A stretch of DNA of 42,951 bases from a virus, in the IMG/VR virus record IMGVR_UViG_3300033148_007061, positions 1 to 42,951 of that record; one strand, given 5' to 3'. Both the position numbers and the translations under genes were made by a program. This document shows, piece after piece, positions 1-7,103 of this stretch. Within the stretch, counting starts at the first letter, position 1. Each line of letters starts with the position of its first letter. The notes below the pieces were generated by a model that worked only from the letters and a program-made list of their open reading frames with translations, made no database searches and was not told where the DNA came from.

Positions 1-97
1 GTGAAGGCCATACTTTAGCCGGCTCTAATCCAGCTACAGCCCTAGCCAAAAGAGTCGTCCCGCATCTAGGTATCCCTGCAATTATGATATGCTTCAT
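1..97 (-). CDS. sulfotransferase-like protein, 5' part only (duplicate of the gene at 42344-42934)
   Basis: This is the first 32 codons of the sulfotransferase-like gene that is complete at 42344-42934, present twice only because the contig ends overlap. The start codon at 97-95 overlaps the TGA of the methyltransferase gene at 94-96 (ATGA). The P-loop-like stretch GIPRCGTTLLARA is already within this part. It is not an independent gene. Confidence 0.9.
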   Translation of the reverse strand, partial: MKHIIIAGIPRCGTTLLARAVAGLEPAKVWPS

Positions 98-114
98 TTT
101 CTCTCCGCTATCCA
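1..114. repeat. terminal direct repeat, left copy
   Basis: These 114 bases are identical to 42838-42951. An exact end-to-end overlap with no partial decay is what a circular or circularly permuted genome gives when assembled, so it is most likely an assembly overlap. A true short terminal repeat of the packaged DNA is possible but less likely, because the overlap ends inside a coding region. Confidence 0.95.
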
Positions 115-987
115 GAGCTCCCTTTCAGGCTTTCTTACATATCGCTCTATTGCCTTAAATCCTTTCTCTCCGAACTTATCATATAGCCATGCTGAAGAAG
201 GCTTTGTTACATTCCCTCTATGTGTCAGCTCTTTGATATTGCTTTCATAAGCGCGGAGTTCAATAATAACGGTCTCTTTTGCTGTATCCAGTAGCTTTGT
301 GAAAAGCATCTCATATTCAAGGAGCGGAAAATAATGCAAAAGCCCAAGATTCATGACAATATCTGTTTTTTCCGGTTTATAAGACTCCCAATCGCATTCA
401 GTCAACAAGACTGATTCATGCAGTCCTAAAATCGTTATTGCTTTAGCCCCAGCTTTTATAAGCTCCTTCCTGATGTCGATTCCTACTGCACTTTTAGCCC
501 CCTGTCTTACAGCCTCTAAAACTGAATACCCGCAATGACAGCCTATATCCAAGACGGTTTTGTTTTTGAAATTAACCACCTTTTTGATAATAGGCCATTT
601 GTCTTTTGCACAAGCTCTTAACCAGCGGTAATCAAGACGGTGGAGTCTAGCCCCCTTATCCTCAATCTCTTTAAGCGATGCTTCGAGTAATCCCCAATAA
701 CCTGAATTCCGATGAATACATTTGCTGTAAATCTTAATATCGCATACAGCATTTTTCCTGTCTCTTCTATGGAGAGCCAGTATCCTATGAGCTCCATCTT
801 CGATTTGCCGGCAGTTTTTACAAAAATAAACAGGTAAAAAATCGGTTATCTCATCTGCTCTTTTAAGCCATATTTTATTTCTGGGTCTATTCAAAGCAGT
901 CCAGAATACAGGGTGATCCAAAGGCACATCCTGAACCGTAGTGCCTGCTCTTAATTTTAAAAAGTCCATGTCTTTTCTATATTTCAT
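94..987 (-). CDS. SAM-dependent class I methyltransferase
   Basis: The 297-residue protein has a Rossmann methyltransferase core in its C-terminal half. Motif I is VLDIGCHCG at residues 145-153, followed by an acidic strand end (VGIDIR) that would hold the SAM ribose, and a NLGLLHYF stretch like motif IV. The region just before motif I (YRWLRAC, then a short helix) resembles the CmoB/DUF1698-type arrangement. The N-terminal 100 residues carry CKNC (56-59) and further Cys and His, possibly a metal site. The ATG overlaps the stop of the upstream glycosyltransferase gene (984-987), and its own stop overlaps the sulfotransferase start, so it is translationally coupled in the glycan cassette. I infer a sugar O-methyltransferase. 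Methylation of another substrate cannot be excluded. Confidence 0.8.
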   Translation of the reverse strand: MKYRKDMDFLKLRAGTTVQDVPLDHPVFWTALNRPRNKIWLKRADEITDFLPVYFCKNCRQIEDGAHRILALHRRDRKNAVCDIKIYSKCIHRNSGYWGLLEASLKEIEDKGARLHRLDYRWLRACAKDKWPIIKKVVNFKNKTVLDIGCHCGYSVLEAVRQGAKSAVGIDIRKELIKAGAKAITILGLHESVLLTECDWESYKPEKTDIVMNLGLLHYFPLLEYEMLFTKLLDTAKETVIIELRAYESNIKELTHRGNVTKPSSAWLYDKFGEKGFKAIERYVRKPERELWIAERK

Positions 988-1676
988 TGTCCGAACTCCT
1001 TTTTTAGAACTGAAATATCAGCTCTTTTCTTTATAACATAACGCATATCCGGCCTTGAAGAAGTATTGATATCATGCAGCAGTACACAGAAATTACCGGC
1101 TGGAAGCTCCTCTGGATCCTGCTTTATCACTGCTTTATGCGTTGGGTGGCGTTTGTCTCTGTCAAACCTTTTAAGCTCTTTAGGATTGATCCGTCTAGCC
1201 CAAAAAGGTCCTGTCCCGATCGTATCATACTCATAAAACTTACTATTTTTTATATTTAGAGCATACCCATGCTTAAAATACATCCACTTAGACTTACACT
1301 GCATCATTATTTCCCCGGCATCTTTGGAATACATATCATCAGCATCAATAAGAGCCATGACGATTTCATCATATTCCTGAAGCCTCATAAGATGCGGTCT
1401 GTCTTTATAAGCATAGATAATACGCTTGTCCGGTCTATGGGGAAGCACACGCCTTGTCATATCTTTTAGAGCCGGGTCTAGAAGTATGATATAAAGAAAA
1501 TCCTCATATGTTTGGTTCAAGATAGAAGAAAGAGTATATTTCTGCCAGAGCCTAGCCCGCCTTTTTGTCCATTTCATGGTCTTTACAGGATGAATCGAGC
1601 CTTCAGGCAATCCCCGTAAAAGCTTAGAGCTTTGGTAAGAATTAAATGCTGTCCAGAATACAAGTTTCCGTTTCAT
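984..1676 (-). CDS. GT-A fold glycosyltransferase (rhamnosyltransferase-like)
   Basis: The 230-residue protein has the layout of small phage GT-A enzymes: a first strand LVFWTAFNSY, a RLWQKYTLSSILNQTYEDF segment, and the metal-binding acidic motif DADD at 111-114 after a hydrophobic strand. Near the C-terminus LLHDINTSSRPD looks like the conserved HxxNTSS end seen in putative rhamnosyl transferases (PF11316-like). The ATG overlaps the previous stop by four bases and the stop overlaps the next start. The donor sugar and acceptor are unknown. Its place between capsid and connector genes suggests late expression. Confidence 0.72.
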   Translation of the reverse strand: MKRKLVFWTAFNSYQSSKLLRGLPEGSIHPVKTMKWTKRRARLWQKYTLSSILNQTYEDFLYIILLDPALKDMTRRVLPHRPDKRIIYAYKDRPHLMRLQEYDEIVMALIDADDMYSKDAGEIMMQCKSKWMYFKHGYALNIKNSKFYEYDTIGTGPFWARRINPKELKRFDRDKRHPTHKAVIKQDPEELPAGNFCVLLHDINTSSRPDMRYVIKKRADISVLKKEFGQ

Positions 1677-2323
1677 CTATAGTTCCTTAAATATATTTTC
1701 TTATAATAATCACGCCTTATCTTTCGCATTTCTTTATTTCCGCAGAGCCTTTGTGCATCTTTTGACTCAGGAAGCCGATTATTATAATTTTTCGTTGGTA
1801 TTATATATTTCGGCACTTTAGGATATTTATAATTATGCCAGTAGATATCTTCAATCGGAGTAAGACAGCCCCTTAAGTCCATTGCCAAATATTTCCTGGG
1901 AGCACAGGTTATGACTCCAAGAAAATCCACCTTTTTCGGCTCTCTCAGCATATGCCCTGCATAAAGAGCAGTATCCCTATAGTAATCTTCACCTTCAAAG
2001 ATCCGGCCATGTATCCCGGTAACGCAATCCCCTAATATCTTATGCCATTTAATAAAATCATCTGCAAGCCCTGGCTTTGGAAGGATATCATCATCAGCTT
2101 TTATGACCAGGTCTCCATTTGTAAGCGTAGCTACAGCGTGGCGTACTTTATTCCCTGGGTCTGGGGAAAAGTAAACATAATTAAAACCCTTATGCGGAAA
2201 CGGAATGCCTTTTTTAGAGCAATCGCATAGCCAGACATCTGATACTTCATTAACCCATGCCTTCATTATCATTTCCAATCTTTCCAAACGCCTATAAGTT
2301 ACAATCACAACGCTGATTTTCAT
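1673..2323 (-). CDS. family 2-like glycosyltransferase
   Basis: The 216-residue protein opens with KISVVIVTYRRLERL, the classic first strand and loop of GT2 enzymes. It has the acidic metal/nucleotide motif DDD at 77-79 (KADDDILPKPG) and a later ED pair (IEDIYWH) in the position of a catalytic base. The C-terminal 40 residues are very basic. It is an ATGA-coupled member of the five-gene cassette. The first domain is confident. The sugar donor and acceptor are not visible. Confidence 0.82.
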   Translation of the reverse strand: MKISVVIVTYRRLERLEMIMKAWVNEVSDVWLCDCSKKGIPFPHKGFNYVYFSPDPGNKVRHAVATLTNGDLVIKADDDILPKPGLADDFIKWHKILGDCVTGIHGRIFEGEDYYRDTALYAGHMLREPKKVDFLGVITCAPRKYLAMDLRGCLTPIEDIYWHNYKYPKVPKYIIPTKNYNNRLPESKDAQRLCGNKEMRKIRRDYYKKIYLRNYR

Positions 2324-3786
2324 ATTTCCACCGTCCTATCTATCTGATCTGACCTTATAAGGTTTATGCCATAGCCTACTTCTTTTCTAAGTTTTCGGGA
2401 TGCCTGATAATGTATGATTACGGGTTCACATGTTTTAGCCTGCGGATAATCCCAAATACAGGTATAAGAAAACGGGAGTTTATATATATCGCTTTTTTTA
2501 AGCTGTCCCTTTTTAATCATTTCAATCATAGCCAATTTTAAACATTTCTGATGCCTTACATTTGATCGTTTAAGTGCTATATTATGCCATGTTCTTATGA
2601 GTTTACGCCCTTTTGCAGAGTTTCGGATCCAAAGCGTGCCGCTTAAAAGCTCATTCGCATCTCCAGACCGAGGAGAATATTCATAAAAATGAGCTGCTAT
2701 ATGATGCTCTTCTCTCTCTGAAAGCTTTGTAAAAAGAAATGGAGAGCGTTTTATTATGGCGTCTGCATCTACAAATACGATATCCCGGTCCTTAAATTCA
2801 TCCAGTGCCATAAGGATAGTCTTTGATTTGTAATTTAGATTTCCTCTCCAGGTCCCCGTAGGCTCAAAACTATATATCTTATGTTCAAGGTTAAAGCGTC
2901 TTAAAGAATCTTTAAGTCTCTCTATTTCCTTTTCATAGCCTGTTTCTATTGTATAAAATGATATGATAACCGGATATTTGATTTTCTCTATATTATTGAA
3001 TTTATCAAACTCAAAACATTTAAGTTTTGAATAAGGATTAAGATTTATGACTTTAATTCCTCTTTTTTTAAGCTCAGGGGCTATTTTCTCAAATCTGCTT
3101 ATAAATGATTTATAGACATTTTCTCCCTGCGGTTCAGGATAACCCTTATGCCACCAGGACTGCTTTCCATTCTTTCCCTTCATGTCATATCCTAAAAGAT
3201 AAATCGGATTAGCTCCAAGACATACAGCCAGGTTCAATGCCCCATAGCCTGAATTATTGCCAGTTGACAGGCCATCTTTTAAAGACCAGGAAAATCCATC
3301 ATTCCCTATACTAGGCACCATAAAAATATCTTCCGGATATTTATACCCATAAGCGTTTATCCATACTTTATAACCTCTGTATTTGTCCCATCTCTCTTTA
3401 GCCTCCTCACCTAATCGCCCTTGATAAAGCCAGTTAAAAAATCTCTTATCCATAGCAAAATTAATAGTGCAATCTATCTTCTCATATGCTCTATTAATAC
3501 CAATAGTAAGTTCGTTCTTCAGCTTTGAAAAATCAAAATCCTTTAAACTAGAGCCTCCGCCTATGATAAAACACCGCTGGCCTTTCCATTCCCCATCTTT
3601 AAGTTCAGAGGATAAAAGGCGGTCTTCAGGGGGAATATACCGCCTGTATCCTACGCCAGTTGTCTTGTGTGTAATATTGCCGATTCGTTTTATTTCAGCC
3701 CAGGCAGTCTGCTGCTGATTTATACGATTCCTGCGGTCAATAATCTCCTGGACTCTTTTATTTCTAGTCGTTATTTTAGGCATCAT
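2320..3786 (-). CDS. two-domain protein: MptE/DUF115-like plus GT-A glycosyltransferase
   Basis: I start at the ATGATG at 3786-3781 (488 or 487 residues). An upstream ATG at 4014 would overlap the capsid gene out of frame and translate a terminator. Residues about 70-270 resemble the MptE/DUF115-like family of phage and flagellin-glycosylation loci: CFIIGGGSSLKDFDF near 72, IGINRAYEKID, and NSGYGALNLAVCLGANPIYL followed by LGYDM. Residues about 290-488 look like a GT-A sugar transferase with a DAD metal motif near 340 (VFVDADAII). The fusion joins two glycan-related domains in one chain. The gene directly follows the capsid terminator, has a weak ribosome site, and heads the glycan cassette. 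Confidence 0.72.
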   Translation of the reverse strand: MMPKITTRNKRVQEIIDRRNRINQQQTAWAEIKRIGNITHKTTGVGYRRYIPPEDRLLSSELKDGEWKGQRCFIIGGGSSLKDFDFSKLKNELTIGINRAYEKIDCTINFAMDKRFFNWLYQGRLGEEAKERWDKYRGYKVWINAYGYKYPEDIFMVPSIGNDGFSWSLKDGLSTGNNSGYGALNLAVCLGANPIYLLGYDMKGKNGKQSWWHKGYPEPQGENVYKSFISRFEKIAPELKKRGIKVINLNPYSKLKCFEFDKFNNIEKIKYPVIISFYTIETGYEKEIERLKDSLRRFNLEHKIYSFEPTGTWRGNLNYKSKTILMALDEFKDRDIVFVDADAIIKRSPFLFTKLSEREEHHIAAHFYEYSPRSGDANELLSGTLWIRNSAKGRKLIRTWHNIALKRSNVRHQKCLKLAMIEMIKKGQLKKSDIYKLPFSYTCIWDYPQAKTCEPVIIHYQASRKLRKEVGYGINLIRSDQIDRTVEI

Positions 3787-3803
3787 GATTCCAATCTGAT
3801 GGC

Positions 3804-3862
3804 AAAAGAGGGGAAAGGGGGGCTGGGGTTTAAATTGCCCCCCAAAAAATATTTCCCCTTTT
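3804..3862 (-). terminator. two-tier stem-loop terminator after the major capsid gene
   Basis: Read on the minus strand, an outer arm AAAAGGGGAAA (3862-3852) and an inner arm GGGGGGC (3843-3837) are answered by GCCCCCC (3823-3817) and TTTCCCC (3816-3810), then TCTTTT. The inner loop is 13 bases and an 8-base AT bulge separates the tiers. It lies 16 bases past the capsid stop. It would cut transcription after the most abundant product or protect the 3' end. It is nearly symmetrical and could work in both directions. Confidence 0.75.
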
Positions 3863-3877
3863 GTTTTTGAGCCAATT

Positions 3878-4945
3878 TTATGCAGTGTCGCAACGTTCCA
3901 GCTGGTCTGTGTCTGCAATAGCTCCTGCAAAAGCCATCCAGCCTGCCACTGTGTCTGTTCTGGAAAGCATATCAAAATCTGCATATGTAACAAGATCCAT
4001 CCGGTCTCCGCCAACGATTTTCCTCTTGGGGAGTATTACCCAATAATGATCTTTAACAGTCAGCATCGTGGTTATAATAGGAGTGAAATTGTAGTCTATA
4101 ACTGGAGTGGAGCCTGTAACATTGTCATAGTTGACACCCAAAGCTCTCTTGATCCGCCCTCTCAGTTGAATAGGTGCAAGGACAATGAACGAGGCATTTT
4201 GAGCAGAAATCCCAAAGCCTTTTGTCTGGCAAGCCAAAAGAATAGTCTGTGCCGCAAGGTTCATCGTAGCTGCATCCCTCTGAGCCTGATATCCTCTTGT
4301 CCCTGCTGCCAAAGCATCAGGTGAAGCCTGCCATGCTATATCTGCTTTAAGAGCTGCAACTGCTTCAATCAAGGCATAATAAGTAGCCGCCTTTATCCGG
4401 AAAGCCTCATTCCGGAATTCAATCGCATTTTCCTCAAGTGTCCACCAGTCCTGATTTTCAAACAGCTTCCTATCCCAGCCTAAAGCTCCGCCATAATAGT
4501 CAAAAAACACATACTCCCTGTCTCCTGACATCTGATAGACTTCCAGCTTTTCACCTGTGAGCATCTTCTTGAATGTCAGCCCGCTTGTTACGGTATCAAC
4601 AGCAAAGCCATCCCTTCTTGAGCCTGTATAATCTCTCATGTTAAAAATGGTTTCATATCCATTGTCATAGACGTCCATCTCATGATACTTATCAATCGCC
4701 TCTTTTGCTGTAGCAGGGAAGTCGTTCAGCGTGGCAAAATACTGAGCTTGGATTTCATTGAATTCCTTCTTCTTTTCAAGGAATTTTTTGTTGCTTCTGA
4801 ATTTAGGGGGGATAGTCCTATTGGGAAGTGCAAAAAAGAACTGAAGTGCATCCATGACTTTTCTCTGATGCTCAGGGTCTTTATTAGGACCAAAAAGCTT
4901 ATCAGGATTAACTTTTGTCCAGTCTTTTATTATTTGTCCTCTCAT
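3878..4945 (-). CDS. major capsid protein (HK97-fold type)
   Basis: The 355-residue protein sits after the portal, protease-scaffold and decoration genes and has the composition of an HK97-fold capsid subunit. An N-terminal charged helix is followed by an E-loop-like stretch (YETIFNMRDYTGSRRDG), a long alpha-helical spine with ALIEAVAALKADIAW, and a P-domain strand region ending with WVILPKRKIVGGDR and DMLSRTDTVAGW. The ATG has AAGGAGGTAGAAA just upstream. A strong terminator follows it. Assignment rests on gene order and overall pattern, not on a single motif. Confidence 0.82.
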   Translation of the reverse strand: MRGQIIKDWTKVNPDKLFGPNKDPEHQRKVMDALQFFFALPNRTIPPKFRSNKKFLEKKKEFNEIQAQYFATLNDFPATAKEAIDKYHEMDVYDNGYETIFNMRDYTGSRRDGFAVDTVTSGLTFKKMLTGEKLEVYQMSGDREYVFFDYYGGALGWDRKLFENQDWWTLEENAIEFRNEAFRIKAATYYALIEAVAALKADIAWQASPDALAAGTRGYQAQRDAATMNLAAQTILLACQTKGFGISAQNASFIVLAPIQLRGRIKRALGVNYDNVTGSTPVIDYNFTPIITTMLTVKDHYWVILPKRKIVGGDRMDLVTYADFDMLSRTDTVAGWMAFAGAIADTDQLERCDTA

Positions 4946-4956
4946 TTTCTACCTCC

Positions 4957-5373
4957 TTAAGTAGCCTTATCGCCTTTTAGGTCAATCATGACCTGAGTGG
5001 CACCTTCGGCGGCTGCTTTAACGCAAGTTCCGATCCACAGATAACCGCTTGAGCTGTTAGGGGTCACAGAAGCACCCTGCGTCCCTGACCAATAAACCTT
5101 GTCGCCAGGCAAGAAACTATTCCCTGATCCAGTCTCTTTGTACACCATGATTTTCTCAGCATGGTAAATCAGAACACCTTCATCGCCAACTGTTATTTCT
5201 TTGTCCTCTTTACACCCAGCAGCTGAATAACTAATATCAAGCATCAGAACGCCAACTGTATCCTCAATCTTATACAGCTTTCCTTCTTCATATGTAACGC
5301 CTGATTCAGCATGGGTGAACTTAAAACTCCGCCAATCTCCCATTGGAGTGGCTGTCCTTATAAATTGAGCCAT
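4957..5373 (-). CDS. capsid decoration/stabilisation protein, DUF2190-like
   Basis: This 138-residue, Gly- and Val-rich beta protein lies directly upstream of the capsid gene. It shows the DUF2190 style: alternating beta strands, a GDKVYWSGTQGAS turn and a strand-rich end (TQVMIDLKGD). Proteins of this family form trimeric capsid cement. The ATG has GGAGGC upstream. The 11-base gap to the capsid gene implies co-expression in near equal amounts. Confidence 0.72.
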   Translation of the reverse strand: MAQFIRTATPMGDWRSFKFTHAESGVTYEEGKLYKIEDTVGVLMLDISYSAAGCKEDKEITVGDEGVLIYHAEKIMVYKETGSGNSFLPGDKVYWSGTQGASVTPNSSSGYLWIGTCVKAAAEGATQVMIDLKGDKAT

Positions 5374-5405
5374 TATAGCCTCCGTTTAATTGATTTGTTT
5401 TCGCC

Positions 5406-5427
5406 CAGGTGCTTAATATTTCACCTG
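5406..5427 (-). other. small hairpin upstream of the decoration gene
   Basis: A perfect 6-bp inverted repeat, CAGGTG and CACCTG, flanks a 10-base AT-rich loop in the 79-base gap between the scaffold stop and the decoration start. There is no U tract, so it is not a normal terminator. It may be an mRNA processing or stability element. Confidence 0.35.
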
Positions 5428-5452
5428 CCGACTGTACGCAGCCCATCCCCTT

Positions 5453-5989
5453 TTAATCGGGAATAAGCTCGTTGTCATCGCTTGATCCTGTATCGCTTCC
5501 GGGTTCTGATCCGCCCTTAGATTCTGCCTTGTCCTCTTCTTTTACTCCAAAGATCTCAGCAGTAGATTTGTATTCCTCAAGCACAGAATCCATAAACTCA
5601 TCTACCTCTTTTTCCAGCTTATCAGGGTCTTTTGGGGCAAAACTTTCTTTCTTGTTCTCTATGAACCGTATTTGCCTATCATCAAGTTTTCGTTCTTTGG
5701 CTTTTGTGTTGAAAAGATCAGCAGCCTTTACTTTAGCAGATTCAGATTGAAGTTTTTTTATCTCCTCTTCAAGTTCCTTTTTCTCTTTTTCCCACTCTTC
5801 TTTGGATTTCTGTAGAGCCTCTTCTTTTCGTTTCCTGCCGGCATATTCACCCGCGACTTCTTCTTTGATTCTTTCCTTTGTGTAACCCTTTACTACAGGA
5901 TCATCGATTAAAGCATCACGCCCAAATATTTCATTCGGGCTTATGCCTTCATCGCTCACAAACTTCCTTATTTCACTGAGCGTTGGCAT
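5453..5989 (-). CDS. scaffold protein from an internal start
   Basis: The codon for Met196 of the protease-scaffold gene is preceded by GGGAGG with a 7-base spacer (6002-5990), a better ribosome site than that of most genes here. The product would be 178 residues beginning MPTLSEIRKFV, all coiled coil and acidic tail. This nested arrangement is the same logic as lambda C/Nu3, giving many scaffold copies per protease. The start site is seen in the sequence. Its use is inferred. Confidence 0.6.
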   Translation of the reverse strand: MPTLSEIRKFVSDEGISPNEIFGRDALIDDPVVKGYTKERIKEEVAGEYAGRKRKEEALQKSKEEWEKEKKELEEEIKKLQSESAKVKAADLFNTKAKERKLDDRQIRFIENKKESFAPKDPDKLEKEVDEFMDSVLEEYKSTAEIFGVKEEDKAESKGGSEPGSDTGSSDDNELIPD

Positions 5990-6574
5990 TGTATCGCCTC
6001 CCTTGTTAAATTGTTGTTGGGATCGACTATACGCAAAAGCCTGGATCTGGGATAAAAGCGTGGCATTCGCAAACCCCGGCTTTTCGATCGCTGAATTGCC
6101 TAAGGCAATCCCTGTTATGTCCTTCACATCAATAGCTTCTACGCTATCTTTAGAAGGGCTAATATTGATGTTTGCCTCAATGGATGCCACGTCCAAAGGC
6201 ATACCTCGATATTCTGGATATATATAAGCTATCCCTATTGCAGATAACTTATTTTCCACCTTTTTTAAAGCCTTGCCGACAATCTCTCCTATAGGCTGCC
6301 GGCCTTCATGGCTTGAGTCTAAATTATGTCCATGAAATAATTTTGTTCCGAACTGAAGTTTATCCACTATTTTTCTAATAGCAGAAGAAAACCAGTTCTT
6401 AACGACCTGCCAACCTCCGACCTGCTTTCCAGTTGCCTCCCCTTCATGGCCTATAACATAAGCTCTAAATACAGGATTAGGGTCTTTTTCTTTTATCTCA
6501 TGGTATATTTCAGAGGGTATAACATTCATTATTTCAGAAGCAGCCATATTCTGGAGTTTGGCTAAAAATTTCAT
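5453..6574 (-). CDS. prohead protease fused to scaffold
   Basis: The 373-residue chain has two parts. Residues 1 to about 175 resemble phage maturation proteases: FHGHNLDSSHEGRQPIGEIV holds candidate catalytic His residues, and DITGIALGNSAIEKPGF matches the later conserved strand of such proteins. Residues about 196-373 are a highly charged coiled coil with a long E/K stretch and an acidic Ser/Gly tail, typical of scaffold. An in-frame ATG at 5989 with its own strong ribosome site would make scaffold alone. The ATGA overlap with the upstream gene (6571-6574) implies coupling. The catalytic residues are proposed, not proven. Confidence 0.75.
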   Translation of the reverse strand: MKFLAKLQNMAASEIMNVIPSEIYHEIKEKDPNPVFRAYVIGHEGEATGKQVGGWQVVKNWFSSAIRKIVDKLQFGTKLFHGHNLDSSHEGRQPIGEIVGKALKKVENKLSAIGIAYIYPEYRGMPLDVASIEANINISPSKDSVEAIDVKDITGIALGNSAIEKPGFANATLLSQIQAFAYSRSQQQFNKGGDTMPTLSEIRKFVSDEGISPNEIFGRDALIDDPVVKGYTKERIKEEVAGEYAGRKRKEEALQKSKEEWEKEKKELEEEIKKLQSESAKVKAADLFNTKAKERKLDDRQIRFIENKKESFAPKDPDKLEKEVDEFMDSVLEEYKSTAEIFGVKEEDKAESKGGSEPGSDTGSSDDNELIPD

Positions 6575-6861
6575 TTCTTTTCCCCTTTCTTTGCCCTGGC
6601 AGCTCTGGCTTTAGCCATACGTTCCTTTATTTTTTTCTTTTTTATGTATTCCTCTTTCTCTTCAATGACTTTAATTCGGGTCAATCTATCTGCAACATCT
6701 AAATCATCACCAGTTATATTTGTGCTTAATGTCTGGCTTTTTATTATCTTCTCTGGCTTCTCTACTCTAATGCTGGCATCTATATTTTTTGTCGTGACTC
6801 TGGATGTTTCTTTTTTCCCGCCATCTAATTCAATATTTATTTTGTTTGTGTTTATCATCAT
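6571..6861 (-). CDS. hypothetical Lys-rich head-module protein
   Basis: The protein has 96 residues. The N-terminal half is Thr/Lys/Asp-rich beta-like sequence and the C-terminal third is a very basic helix (EEYIKKKKIKERMAKARAARA). ATGA overlaps link it to both neighbours (6858-6861 and 6571-6574). I do not recognise a family. The position between portal and protease and the basic tail suggest a minor head or DNA-contact role, which is a guess. Confidence 0.7.
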   Translation of the reverse strand: MMINTNKINIELDGGKKETSRVTTKNIDASIRVEKPEKIIKSQTLSTNITGDDLDVADRLTRIKVIEEKEEYIKKKKIKERMAKARAARAKKGEKK

Positions 6862-7103
6862 TCCTCCCTTGCCGGCTCAAATCGGCCATCATGCTCCCTG
6901 CAGTGTTTCCCAGCCTGGGCTGCTGTCCAAGAGTCTTTGGGATATCTATAGGCCTGCTCTGTCATCACGTTTTGACCTTTAAGCCTTCCCATGATTATAT
7001 GATATATTTTGCCCCCGCTTTTCCTTGTTACCCTTCTGAACTTTCCTTTCTGAAAAGCATCAGGTGATTTTAAACGACAAGCATGTTCATTCGGATATGG
7101 CAC
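6858..7103 (-). CDS. conserved phage head-module protein (YPKDxWTxxQAxxHC type)
   Basis: I choose the GTG at 7103 because GGAGGTGG lies about 8 bases upstream, while the longer alternative at 7118 is a TTG without a site. The 81 residues contain two features I recognise from phage proteins beside portal or protease genes: PYPNEHACRL at the N-terminus and MTEQAYRYPKDSWTAAQAGK followed by HCREHDG near the C-terminus. In some phages this segment is fused to the protease. The gene overlaps the portal stop by 17 bases. The function is unknown. Confidence 0.72.
   Translation of the reverse strand: MPYPNEHACRLKSPDAFQKGKFRRVTRKSGGKIYHIIMGRLKGQNVMTEQAYRYPKDSWTAAQAGKHCREHDGRFEPAREE

Noticed and set aside
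3787-4014. Extended start of the glycosyltransferase-fusion gene at 4014
   Set aside because: It overlaps the capsid gene in another frame and crosses the terminator stem; its added residues look random.
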